From Xaviernesmea oryzae (lineage in GTDB: Bacteria > Pseudomonadota > Alphaproteobacteria > Rhizobiales > Rhizobiaceae), in NCBI RefSeq assembly GCF_900177415.1, contig NZ_FXAF01000007.1, positions 52,571 through 116,570 on the forward strand: a DNA stretch of 64,000 nt, read 5' to 3'. A program made the translations under genes and the position numbers. The notes under the pieces were generated by a model. That model had not been told where the DNA came from and made no database searches. It saw only the letters and a list, made by a program, of their open reading frames with translations. Below, one piece after another: positions 53,313 to 61,940 of the stretch (the first letter of the stretch is position 1; each line of letters starts with the position of its first letter).

Positions 53313-53357
53313 CCGTGCTCTCCGCTTCCGAGAGGTCTCTGTTTATCGCATTGATAC

Positions 53358-54443
53358 TCAGGGCCTGCCGAATACCGCGCGCCAAGCCTTCGTGACAGCG
53401 GGCCAGGATCTGATCTGACCCCTGTCATAGCTATTAAAGAGAATGTTTTTTTCTCCGACCTTCTGTCGAACCGTTCCCAAGGTCGGATACGGCACGTCCG
53501 CTTGATCGACATCATCCCGGTAAGCCGTGAACCCTCCTTGAGCGAAGGCAATCTGGCCTTGTCTCGACAACATGAGGTCCATAACAATCTTGGCCGTATT
53601 GGGACTTGCTGCATGTTTTGTAACGGCAATTCCCTGCAACGAGACGGGAGTCCCGTCGTAGATGTAGTCATACCCCACCAGTTGCTTCATCGCCGGCTCC
53701 TCCAGCTTGGGAATTCCAGCACTGGCGGCAAAGAAACCGATGCTGTATTCGCCGCTTGCTGTCTTGTCGCGCATCGCGCCGGCCCCCGTTTCCGGGCGTG
53801 CAAGCAAGCCGATCGGCTTCAAGGTTTCCCAATTGTTTCCTTCGCCCTGCAGCCAGGTCGCAAACATCGCGACGCCAAACGGACTTGCCGCCGCGTCATA
53901 GGTCGTGATTTTTCCCTTGAGAATCTCCGGCGTTTCGCGCGCCATCGCCGCAAGGGCCACCAGCGTCTTCGGTGGGGTCTTAACCTGGAATCGATTCCAG
54001 ATGATGATTGCCGGGTTGACCGCCAGCGTATAAAGGCCTGGCTTCGGCCGGCTCCATTCCGGCAGGTGTGGATCCTCGATTGATTGATAAGCAAGAACCT
54101 CGCCCCGATCCGCAAAATCCAGCCAACGGTCCGGCGCCCCGGTCGTTATGATGTCTGCGGTTCTGGTGTTCGCTGATGCTTCCGCATAGTATCGTTCCCA
54201 CAATTCCCCACCGAGGTCAGTCGTTTGGAGCCGCACCCACGGATACCTTTCGGAAAGCAGGTTTCTGAAAGGTTTCCACATCCAGTCCGGCATGTTGCTG
54301 TAGACAATCAATCCGCTCTCGGTCTTCGATTGCTCTATGAGCTCCTGGTATCTGCCAGTCCTTTCATCCTCCGCGTTTGCCAACACGGACCAGTTTGCTA
54401 AAATCGCGACCGAAATTGCTATGCCAACTTTGAAGAAGTTCAT
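53358..54443 (-). CDS. ABC importer binding protein 2 (module 2, divergent)
   Basis: 361 residues with signal peptide (FKVGIAISVAILANWSVLAN). Same family as the next protein but more distant: YSNMPDWMWKPFRNLLSERY, DIITTGAPDRWLDFADRGEV, VMDLMLSRQGQIAFAQGGFT. Second binding protein in a row sharing one permease/ATPase; it may widen the ligand range. 51 bp after binding protein 1. Confidence 0.9.
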   Translation of the reverse strand: MNFFKVGIAISVAILANWSVLANAEDERTGRYQELIEQSKTESGLIVYSNMPDWMWKPFRNLLSERYPWVRLQTTDLGGELWERYYAEASANTRTADIITTGAPDRWLDFADRGEVLAYQSIEDPHLPEWSRPKPGLYTLAVNPAIIIWNRFQVKTPPKTLVALAAMARETPEILKGKITTYDAAASPFGVAMFATWLQGEGNNWETLKPIGLLARPETGAGAMRDKTASGEYSIGFFAASAGIPKLEEPAMKQLVGYDYIYDGTPVSLQGIAVTKHAASPNTAKIVMDLMLSRQGQIAFAQGGFTAYRDDVDQADVPYPTLGTVRQKVGEKNILFNSYDRGQIRSWPAVTKAWRAVFGRP

Positions 54444-54494
54444 GGAATCCTCCCTTTCCGTTCGATCGGTGTCGTGAATTCACCCTTCGTGGGT

Positions 54495-55586
54495 TTAACG
54501 GCCGATTGCGGAATTCCAGCGCTTCATGAATTCCTTTTGCTCGTCGATCAGGAACTTCTTCGGCGTAATCAGGATGATGTTTTCCTCTCCCACAGCGGCG
54601 GCGATGGCGTTGTAACTAGGAAAGGGAACGTCAGCGGGCTTGATGTCGAGGCGGTAAGGGCTCTGTCCGCCCTTTGCGAAGGCGATCTGGCCGTCACGCG
54701 ACAAAAGTAGATCGAGGATGAGCTTTGCCGAAGTAGGGCTTGCTGCAGCTTTCGTTATAGCCACGCTGCGTTGCATCAACGGCGTGCCGTCGGACGGGTA
54801 GCCCCAACCGGCTAACGCCTTGATAGCGGGCGTTTCATATTGCCGGATACCTGCGCCGGACGTAAACATGGCTACAGCGTATTCCCCGGTGGATACTTTC
54901 TCGCGAAGAGTGCCGGCGCTCTGTTCTGGCCGCATCGATGAACCGATGGCCTCAATCAGCTTCCACCCCTCTTCCCCTTTGGCGCTCGTCCAGGCCTGCC
55001 AAATCGTAAGGCCCAAGGAAACCTCCGGCGTATAGCTCCCGATCCTGTTTTTGATGTCCGGGTTGTTGGCGAGTCCCGAGGCCACTTCAGCGACCGACAA
55101 TGGCGGCGTCATGTTTGCAAAGGCTCGCCTATTGTAGGAGAATATAAAGGGATCGAAAGAAGCTGCATAAATCCCCTCGCCACCTTTGAGACTCCACTCT
55201 GGCAAATTAGCGGCTTCCGGCGATTTGTACGGGGTGACCTGTCCCCGCTCGAGAAAGTTATACCACTGCTCCGGGGCGAAGGTGATGATCAGGTCCGCAG
55301 TTCGCACATTCGAGCCGCTCTCGGCATAGTATTTTTCAAACTGGGTGTTTTCGTCCGTCGCGGTCACCCTGATCCAGGGAAACTTCTCCTTGGCAAACGC
55401 AAGGAACGGTTCCCAATTGGTTGTGGAGATGTTTGAATAGATCAATACCTCGGGCTGTGAATGCGACTCGTCAATCAACTGACGGTACTCGGCCGGGTAG
55501 TTCGTTGGTATAGTGAACTCTGCGGCGCCGAGGGGGCTGGCAATCAAGGCTGATGCCGCAGCGATGATGCGGAGTAATGCGTTCAT
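54495..55586 (-). CDS. ABC importer binding protein 1 (module 2)
   Basis: 363 residues with signal peptide (LLRIIAAASALIASPLGAAE). Close to the module 1 binding protein at 10233-11315: IYSNISTTNWEPFLAFAKEK, DLIITFAPEQWYNFLERGQV, MFTSGAGIRQYETPAIKALA, KAAASPTSAKLILDLLLSRD, so the two importers probably bind related ligands. 64 bp after the DUF4387 gene. Confidence 0.92.
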   Translation of the reverse strand: MNALLRIIAAASALIASPLGAAEFTIPTNYPAEYRQLIDESHSQPEVLIYSNISTTNWEPFLAFAKEKFPWIRVTATDENTQFEKYYAESGSNVRTADLIITFAPEQWYNFLERGQVTPYKSPEAANLPEWSLKGGEGIYAASFDPFIFSYNRRAFANMTPPLSVAEVASGLANNPDIKNRIGSYTPEVSLGLTIWQAWTSAKGEEGWKLIEAIGSSMRPEQSAGTLREKVSTGEYAVAMFTSGAGIRQYETPAIKALAGWGYPSDGTPLMQRSVAITKAAASPTSAKLILDLLLSRDGQIAFAKGGQSPYRLDIKPADVPFPSYNAIAAAVGEENIILITPKKFLIDEQKEFMKRWNSAIGR

Positions 55587-55650
55587 TGTCTCTCTCCCAT
55601 TGTTCTACCTGGCACACACCCGCCACGTAGCAGTCCATAAGCCTCCCAGC

Positions 55651-55959
55651 TTATGGGATCTCGATATCCATCAAGGGTGCGAACTGCTGGCCGCCATGAA
55701 GGTCCGCATCCCCCTGATCGCCCTGAATGCGGGGGCGCGGAATGCTCGCCTTGAAGGCAAGTGCGTTGTCGCATTCGAAAAAGCGAACCGAGCGAAGTTC
55801 GCAGCCGAAAAGTTGCGCGATAAGACCAGCGTTGAGAACCTTCGACCGCTTCACTGTCCGATATGCGTCGGGATCTTCGAACATGATGTCGAATGTCATA
55901 ACAAAAGGTCCAGCATTCTTGCTGCGAATGAGGCTCGTCAGCTCAGCAAGCTTGGGCAT
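55651..55959 (-). CDS. DUF4387 family protein (module 2)
   Basis: 102 residues, the same length as the module 1 copy. LIRSKNAGPFVMTFDIMF and LHGGQQFAPLMDIEIP are shared with it almost unchanged, while the middle differs (e.g. CELRSVRFFECDNAL against LPVEKVKFFEVPAAL). Begins 11 bp after atuA, exactly as in module 1. Function unknown; probable partner subunit of AtuA. Confidence 0.85.
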   Translation of the reverse strand: MPKLAELTSLIRSKNAGPFVMTFDIMFEDPDAYRTVKRSKVLNAGLIAQLFGCELRSVRFFECDNALAFKASIPRPRIQGDQGDADLHGGQQFAPLMDIEIP

Positions 55960-55970
55960 ATGTCTGTCTC

Positions 55971-57341
55971 CTAAACGCTAAGGTGTCTGATGCGGAACAT
56001 GTCGGACAATTTGTCCGGGACCGCGATATGGTTGAGCGAAAAGCGATAGACAGCGCCTCTGTCGATAACCGCTGGGTTATGGAGACACGCAAAACCGGTA
56101 ATGGCGCCCTTCCATTCCGGCACCGGATGGTGAAGCAGGGGCTGACGGCTGAGCTCTGCGATCTTAGTAGCCAGTTTCTGATCCGGAGCGGTCGCCTCAA
56201 GGACTAGCCCGACTTCGTGAGGCAGGATGTTACGCAATGGCTCCTGTTGCCCCATGACGGCATTGCGCCCATAAACGTGAATATCAACCCTATACTGGTC
56301 GGGACCAACTTGGTTCCCAAGTATGTCTGCGACGGATTTACCGATGCGGGCGCGGACAGCTGCAAGCCAATCGTCCAACTGACGGATGATGTATGGGTCG
56401 CGTATTCCGCCGATCATGATTGCCTGATAGCCGGTATGCAGGGCGCCTTCGAGCTTGACGGTCGATCGTCCGCTTCTGACGAACTTGGACCCTGTTACCC
56501 AAACCGTCCTTTCGTCCAGCGCCTCGAAACTGCAGTCCGTCAGATCCATATGACCCGACGATTCATGGTGGATGAATGGATCGGCGGATTCGTAGAGCGT
56601 ATGGGCGGCTACGCTTTGCGGCGTGCAGCGAAGGCCCTGCCCGTAGGGGCGAACAAGAAAGCCGTCGTGGTGGATCTCGCCGTAGACGACGCCGGCTCCC
56701 GCTGTTTCGCACACCAGCGTCCCGCATTCGAAAACTTTGCCGGCATGCCACGAGGCGCCCTCGGGCATTCCCATCGCAATCGGCATCGCGGCATATATGG
56801 CGGAATCGCTGCAGCGTCCGGCTATCACCAGTTCGGCGCCTTCCGCGAGCGCTTGCTGAAGCGGCTCCACCCCCATCATGCCCACGACGCGGCTGTTACG
56901 AAGTATGGCCTCGTTGATTTCCGGCGCGGCATCCAGCGCCTCGATCCGGCCACGCCGGTAGAGATCCAGGAGATAATCAGGCGCCTGCTCAGAGTGGATC
57001 GTGGCAACCTTGATCGGCCTGCCCCGTTTGCGCGCAATTTCGGCAGCGATCGAAAGAACATCGTCGACCTGGCGATCGATACCGGCCGTTCCGGCTGAAC
57101 CGATCACGACAGGAACGCCGGCTGGTAGCGCCGCGTCCAGCATGATGTCGAGATCGCGCATCACCGATTCACGAGGGTAATTCGCACGGCCGCTGCCAAG
57201 CGCGTAAGGGCCGGAGTCGGTTGACCCCGCATCTGACGCCACGAAGTGGGGTTTAAGCGTCATTGCTTCCGCCAAAGCTTCGGCGTTCACCTTGCCGCCC
57301 CCCAACCCGCCGGACGCGGCAACAAAACGTACCATTTCCAT
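55971..57341 (-). CDS. atuA: AtuA family protein (DUF1446; module 2)
   Basis: 456 residues. MVRFVAASGGLGGGKVNAEA, FVASDAGSTDSGPYALGSGR, VVIGSAGTAGIDRQVDDVLS, VIAGRCSDSAIYAAMPIAMG and VYRFSLNHIAV are conserved with the module 1 copy. The ATG at 57341 has AGGTG 5 nt upstream; the longer frame to 57395 would overlap a predicted operator. First gene of the long minus-strand operon, divergent from the permease gene. Reaction unknown. Confidence 0.85.
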   Translation of the reverse strand: MEMVRFVAASGGLGGGKVNAEALAEAMTLKPHFVASDAGSTDSGPYALGSGRANYPRESVMRDLDIMLDAALPAGVPVVIGSAGTAGIDRQVDDVLSIAAEIARKRGRPIKVATIHSEQAPDYLLDLYRRGRIEALDAAPEINEAILRNSRVVGMMGVEPLQQALAEGAELVIAGRCSDSAIYAAMPIAMGMPEGASWHAGKVFECGTLVCETAGAGVVYGEIHHDGFLVRPYGQGLRCTPQSVAAHTLYESADPFIHHESSGHMDLTDCSFEALDERTVWVTGSKFVRSGRSTVKLEGALHTGYQAIMIGGIRDPYIIRQLDDWLAAVRARIGKSVADILGNQVGPDQYRVDIHVYGRNAVMGQQEPLRNILPHEVGLVLEATAPDQKLATKIAELSRQPLLHHPVPEWKGAITGFACLHNPAVIDRGAVYRFSLNHIAVPDKLSDMFRIRHLSV

Positions 57342-57369
57342 TAAGACACCTACGTTAACTGCATCATAG

Positions 57370-57383
57370 AATTGTCGACTATT
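57370..57383. promoter_or_regulatory. Predicted GntR operator 1 of module 2
   Basis: AATTGTCGACTATT, 13 of 14 positions of the palindrome AATTGTCGACAATT, located 28 bp upstream of the atuA ATG in the atuA/permease divergent gap. A partial third copy (AATTGTCGA) is at 57557-57565. Binding by the GntR protein at 60443 is inferred. Confidence 0.55.
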
Positions 57384-57473
57384 TTTAGATGGCATCCTTA
57401 CTGACGCCGTGTCAACAGCAATAATGCGGCTTTTTCGTATTGACTTCAGTGCATCCTACTGTAACAGACACAT

Positions 57474-57487
57474 AATGGTCGACAATT
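57474..57487. promoter_or_regulatory. Predicted GntR operator 2 of module 2
   Basis: AATGGTCGACAATT, 13 of 14 positions of AATTGTCGACAATT, about 94 bp upstream of the permease start and 90 bp from operator 1. Differs from the module 1 operator (AAGTGTTGACACTT), so the two regulators should not cross-bind. Confidence 0.55.
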
Positions 57488-57580
57488 TGATGAGGGAAGC
57501 CAATGAGCAGCTCTGGATAATTTCCTGTTGCTGCCTGGACAAACCCACTCATCACCAATTGTCGAAAAGGGAGGAGTTAA

Positions 57581-59302
57581 ATGGTGTACACCACCACTGA
57601 CGATCAGCAGATCGTCAAACAGAGCTCCGGTCGGCTCATCCAGACCGTCATTACCGTAGGCTGCATACTGCTGATTTCGGTTGCACTTGTTCCCGCGCTC
57701 ATACAGCTTTTCCTGGACAAACCCCTTTACTATCCAGATGCGCAGTTCACGCTATCGAACCTCACACGCCTGTTCCAGGATCCGGAAGTCACCGCGACAT
57801 TCGGAGCGACGGCTTGGTTTTGCGCGGTGTTGGTGGGCCTCTCCATGGTGCTCGGCGTGGCCTTTGCGATTTTGCTCGGCCGAACTGACCTGCCGATGAA
57901 GGAAACGCTTAACTCGATCCTTTTCTGGCCCCTTTTTCTGTCACCGCAGGTGATCGGGTTTGGCGCGATCCTCGCCTATGGACCCTCCGGGCTGATTACG
58001 CTTTGGTTCGAGAGCCTGACAGGCGTCCGAGGCGCCTGGAATCTCTATAGTCTGTCGGGCATGGCGATCATTTCAGCCATCGCGGCAACACCTATTACGA
58101 CGCTCTACTGTATTGTTGCAGCGCGACAGCAGGATCCCAACCACGACGCTGCGGCGCGAGTTGCAGGCGCGAGCCCTCTGCGAATCCTTTGCCGCATAAG
58201 CCTCCCCCTGATGCGGCCCGCACTCATATTTGCGTTCATCATGAACGTCGTTCATGCGCTTGAGACGCTTGCCATTCCGCTGATCATCGGAAGCCCGGTC
58301 GGCATCAAGCTCCTGACGACCATGATTTATGAAAAAAGCATGGGAGCCGGTGGCATCCCCGATTATGGCCTGGTGGCGGCGCTTGCATTCTCCCTTATGA
58401 TGTTGGTCGGCGCACTTTTCGGATTGCAGCGCGTGATGCTGCGGCGAAGCTATCGATTCATTAGCATCGGCACCCGCACCGGAGCGATGCGCGTTCTCAA
58501 GCTTGGCAAATGGAAGTGGCCAGTGTTCGCGCTCGTCGTCATTTATATTGTCCTCGCCGTGCTCGCCCTCGTCGGCGCGGTAGCGCTGCGGTCCGTGACC
58601 TTCGTTCTTTCGCCTTTCGCCCCACTTATGGATGTACTGACATGGCAGAACTACTATGACTTGCTGTCCATAGACGTCTACAGGCGCTCGATTGTCAACA
58701 CCATCATGCTGTCCGTCATAGGTGCAGCGACGGGAACGATCTTAGTCGCCGCAGTCGCCCTCGTGGTGCAGCGCTCCAATTATCCACTGCGGCGATTGCT
58801 CGATGCCTTTGCACAGTTGCCACGAGTCATTCCGGGGTTGATCGTCGGATTGGGCGTCTTCTATGCGTCCGTCTATATTCCGTTTCTCGCCCCCCTACGC
58901 AATACGATCTGGATTCTGCTGTTTGCATATCTGATCCGGTTCCTGAGTTCGGGCTACGGCATAGTGTCGCCGGCGTTGATACAGGTGACGACTGACTTCG
59001 ACCGCGCAGCGAAAAGCATTGGAGCTGGTTGGACGACCACGATGACGCGCATCGTGCTCCCTCTGTCCAAGCATGCCTTGTTATCCTGCTTCGTCCTGCT
59101 CATGGTACTGATCACCAAGGAATACTCCTCTGCTGTCTTTCTCATGGCGGCGGGCAGCGAAGTGATTGGCTCGACGATGCTCAGCCTCTGGCTTCAGGGC
59201 CAGACAGGGCCAGTCGCCGCACTTGCCGTCCTGCAGATTCTCGCAACGGGATTGATGATCCTCATCGCAACCCGCGTTCTCGGAGTTAAGTTTCATGACT
59301 AG
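57581..59302 (+). CDS. ABC importer permease, two fused membrane domains (module 2)
   Basis: 573 residues, about 12 membrane helices, two BPD_transp_1 domains with EAA loops (AARVAGASPLRILCRISLPL; AKSIGAGWTTTMTRIVLPLS). Highly similar to 11393-13129. GGGAGGAG precedes ATG 57581. Overlaps the ATPase by 8 bp, the same as in module 1. Here it is transcribed away from the binding-protein genes, on the other side of the operator region. Confidence 0.92.
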   Translation: MVYTTTDDQQIVKQSSGRLIQTVITVGCILLISVALVPALIQLFLDKPLYYPDAQFTLSNLTRLFQDPEVTATFGATAWFCAVLVGLSMVLGVAFAILLGRTDLPMKETLNSILFWPLFLSPQVIGFGAILAYGPSGLITLWFESLTGVRGAWNLYSLSGMAIISAIAATPITTLYCIVAARQQDPNHDAAARVAGASPLRILCRISLPLMRPALIFAFIMNVVHALETLAIPLIIGSPVGIKLLTTMIYEKSMGAGGIPDYGLVAALAFSLMMLVGALFGLQRVMLRRSYRFISIGTRTGAMRVLKLGKWKWPVFALVVIYIVLAVLALVGAVALRSVTFVLSPFAPLMDVLTWQNYYDLLSIDVYRRSIVNTIMLSVIGAATGTILVAAVALVVQRSNYPLRRLLDAFAQLPRVIPGLIVGLGVFYASVYIPFLAPLRNTIWILLFAYLIRFLSSGYGIVSPALIQVTTDFDRAAKSIGAGWTTTMTRIVLPLSKHALLSCFVLLMVLITKEYSSAVFLMAAGSEVIGSTMLSLWLQGQTGPVAALAVLQILATGLMILIATRVLGVKFHD

Positions 59303-60371
59303 CGTGGTCGTTTCAAATCTCTGCCGACATTTCGGAGCTTACAAGGCGCTGGACGACATTTCCTTCGCCGTAGAGGATGGCGAATTTCTCACTTTGCTGG
59401 GCCCCTCGGGATGCGGAAAATCAACGACGTTGACGGCGCTCGCAGGACTCGACCGGCCGACCAGCGGTTCGATCTGGATCAACGGGCAAATCATGTTCGA
59501 TTCCAGCGAGGGAACGTTCATTGACGCACAATTTCGCAATCTCGGCCTCATGTTCCAGTCCTATGCCCTGTGGCCTCACATGACCGTTTACAAGAACCTC
59601 GATTTTGCGCTTGAGCTCCGTAAAGTTCGTGGCCAGTCGGCGAAGAAGCAGATCGAGGAAGCGCTTGAGATGGTCGACATGCTGGCTTTCATCGACCGCT
59701 ATCCGGGTGAATTGTCGGGAGGGCAGCAGCAACGCGTTGCCCTGGCTCGAACGTTGGTTTATCGACCGCAGCTTCTTCTGCTCGATGAGCCGCTCTCGAA
59801 CCTCGACGCGAAGCTGCGGGAGAAGGCCCGTGTTTGGTTGCGAGACCTACAGCGCAAGACGGGAGTGACGACCATATATGTCACGCATGACCAGGAAGAG
59901 GCGCTTTCGCTCAGCGATCGGATTATTGTGATGAACAAAGGAAGAATTGTCCAAGCGGACACGCCGAGAAACATTTACGAGCAGCCGGCTGATCAATTCG
60001 TCGCGGACTTCGTGGGCGCCAGCAACCTCCTGAATGTGACCGTCAGGATAGATGACCGGGGCGAGGCCAAAGCCATCATAGATACCGACACAGCCTTATC
60101 TTTGCCGCCAACACTAAAGGGACTGCTCGAAGGGCCGGCGGTCCTGAGCATCCGGCCGGAGAACATTCGCCTCGACAGCAAACCCTCGGCTGAGAACGCG
60201 GTTCGTTACACGTTGCGCAACACCAGCTATCTCGGGGCAAGAGAACAAGTCGTCGTAAAGGTGGGCGATGAAGAGCTTCGGGTTGATACACGCGGTGGTG
60301 CACCAAAGGAAAACGGCCTTCTTTCGATACCCGGTGAAGCCATCAGGGTGTTTCCCGGATCGACGCCTTAA
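59295..60371 (+). CDS. ABC importer ATPase (module 2)
   Basis: 358 residues. Walker A GPSGCGKST, Q-loop FQSYALWPHM, signature LSGGQQQRVALART, Walker B LLLLDEPLSNLDAK, switch His in YVTHDQEEAL; TOBE tail from about 240. Matches the module 1 ATPase in every motif and in the position of the start within the permease gene. About 70 bp precede the GntR gene, so it is likely co-transcribed with it. Confidence 0.93.
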   Translation: MTSVVVSNLCRHFGAYKALDDISFAVEDGEFLTLLGPSGCGKSTTLTALAGLDRPTSGSIWINGQIMFDSSEGTFIDAQFRNLGLMFQSYALWPHMTVYKNLDFALELRKVRGQSAKKQIEEALEMVDMLAFIDRYPGELSGGQQQRVALARTLVYRPQLLLLDEPLSNLDAKLREKARVWLRDLQRKTGVTTIYVTHDQEEALSLSDRIIVMNKGRIVQADTPRNIYEQPADQFVADFVGASNLLNVTVRIDDRGEAKAIIDTDTALSLPPTLKGLLEGPAVLSIRPENIRLDSKPSAENAVRYTLRNTSYLGAREQVVVKVGDEELRVDTRGGAPKENGLLSIPGEAIRVFPGSTP

Positions 60372-60442
60372 CGGGGTGAATATGCTCACCCGCTCCGGCC
60401 AGAAGATGGCTGTTTCGAACTCCGAATTTGAGAGGTATCCAA

Positions 60443-61168
60443 ATGGACATCGACGATATTGCGAACGAGGGACGGTCGGAATCGGACAGGCTTCTTTCCG
60501 AGCTGGGTAGAAGCATCCTTTCCGGCGAACTCCCACCTGGCAGCAAGCTGACGGAGGCGGATCTGGCCCGGCGCTACGGCGTCAGCCGCGCGCCGTTGCG
60601 CGAAGCGCTGCTGAGACTGGAAGAACGTCAACTTATTGAACGCGTCCCTTATAGCGGCACAAGGGTGTCTACACCGACCAAGCGAATGCTGCTGGAACTC
60701 TATCAAATGCGAAGCGTGCTCGAAGGTTTCGCCGCTCGCAGAGTTGCGGAGATAGCAACTCCAGCGCAGGTTGCGGAATTGTACGACGCCGTCAGTGCCG
60801 GAGCACGTCGAATTGAGGAAACGGACTTCACTGGGGAAGCGGAAGAAGCCTCCATCCTTCAGGTTGAACGGCCGGATCAGCCCGGGAGAAATCGCGACAT
60901 CCACAATTTTCATGCAAAGATCGTCGAGTTCTCTGGTAACCGCGAGCTACTACGCCTGCTAAACCGCGAGATTTGGGACTTTTCTTTAGTCCTGATCGCA
61001 GGCGGACGGCTCAAGCGCTCCAAAGATCGCTTACTGGCCGGTGTGCGTGAGCATGAAGGTATTGTTCAGGCAATCGAAAGTCACGATGGCGAACTGGCGG
61101 AAATATTGATGCGTCGTCACCTGATAAACGCATATCATGGCTTTCAGGATAATCCGAACCCTTCCTAA
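60443..61168 (+). CDS. GntR-family (FCD) regulator of module 2
   Basis: 241 residues. Winged helix: GRSILSGELPPGSKLTEADL, ARRYGVSRAPLREALLRLEE; FCD domain: LYQMRSVLEGFAARRVAEIA, DIHNFHAKIVEFSGNRELLR, REHEGIVQAIESHDGELAEI (metal-binding His/Asp). ATG 60443 after GAGAGG; TTG 60428 would add five residues. Last gene of the permease-ATPase-gntR transcript, so it could be self-regulated through the operator pair at 57.4 kb. Different in sequence from the module 1 regulator. Confidence 0.9.
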   Translation: MDIDDIANEGRSESDRLLSELGRSILSGELPPGSKLTEADLARRYGVSRAPLREALLRLEERQLIERVPYSGTRVSTPTKRMLLELYQMRSVLEGFAARRVAEIATPAQVAELYDAVSAGARRIEETDFTGEAEEASILQVERPDQPGRNRDIHNFHAKIVEFSGNRELLRLLNREIWDFSLVLIAGGRLKRSKDRLLAGVREHEGIVQAIESHDGELAEILMRRHLINAYHGFQDNPNPS

Positions 61169-61540
61169 GCAGAGCGGCGAGCCTCGGCACAAGAAATTGG
61201 AAGGTCAACTTGACTAGCCAGTATGGGTTAGTTGTGATCAGACTGCAGGCGGACGCTCATCCGTCACTGAAAATTCCGGCTCTTGATCTTCAGCGTATCG
61301 ATATGCCTGTCGGGCTCGAAGATGTCCTTCGAGCGAACGGATGCCGGCGGCCTCCCACGTGGATCAGGCGTTCCCGGAGCGCCGTGAACAAACTCGTCCC
61401 CGCGCCCCGTCGGCGGTCGGAATGTGCCGTCGCGTTCCGGCAGACTGGAGAGATCCGCAGAGAGATGTCAATGCCGCGTGAACTTTTCCGACAGTGGGCT
61501 CTTCCGCAATTTCGGTGCAACTCATGTTCCTATCAATCCT
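61169..61540. other. Stretch of debris after gntR without recognisable gene
   Basis: About 370 bp; short frames on both strands without family. May include further decayed transposase sequence but I could not assign it. Confidence 0.35.
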
Positions 61541-61544
61541 TCGC

Positions 61545-61790
61545 GACATCGAAGCCGTTCGAGCTGCGCTGACATTGCCTTGGAGTACCGGCCCTGTAGA
61601 GGGCAAAATCAACAGACTCAAGCTCATCAAACGATCCACGTATTCCTCGCGCAAATGATGACATCGGCCCTGTCACGGCATCGTCCAGCCATGGCTGCAG
61701 CGCACCAATATCCCGGTCGCAAATCAGGGACTGGAAGCGGTGCGACAGGTCAGCGGCGACGGAGATATCCGGCGAGACGGAAGAGATCGT
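61545..61790. pseudogene. ISL3-family transposase remnants in opposite orientations
   Basis: Plus strand 61545-61639 reads DIEAVRAALTLPWSTGPVEG then KINRLKLIKRST, the well-known C-terminal motif of ISL3 transposases. Minus strand from about 61765 down to 61637 reads LSHRFQSLICDRDIGALQPW, LDDAVTGPMSSFARGIRG, which is the segment that normally comes just before that motif. The two pieces now point at each other and meet near 61637, so an inversion has broken the gene. Left and right borders uncertain. Confidence 0.6.
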
Positions 61791-61940
61791 AGTGATGAAG
61801 GCTTTCTCGTTCGCCGGAAGAGTTTTACTGTTGATTGCCACTGAGAACTGACCCGGCATAGCCTGATATTTCCATTGAGAATTGACCCATGTTTGAACCC
61901 TCCCTCGCATGTTTTCAGCGGGGGCTATGGAGTGATCGAC

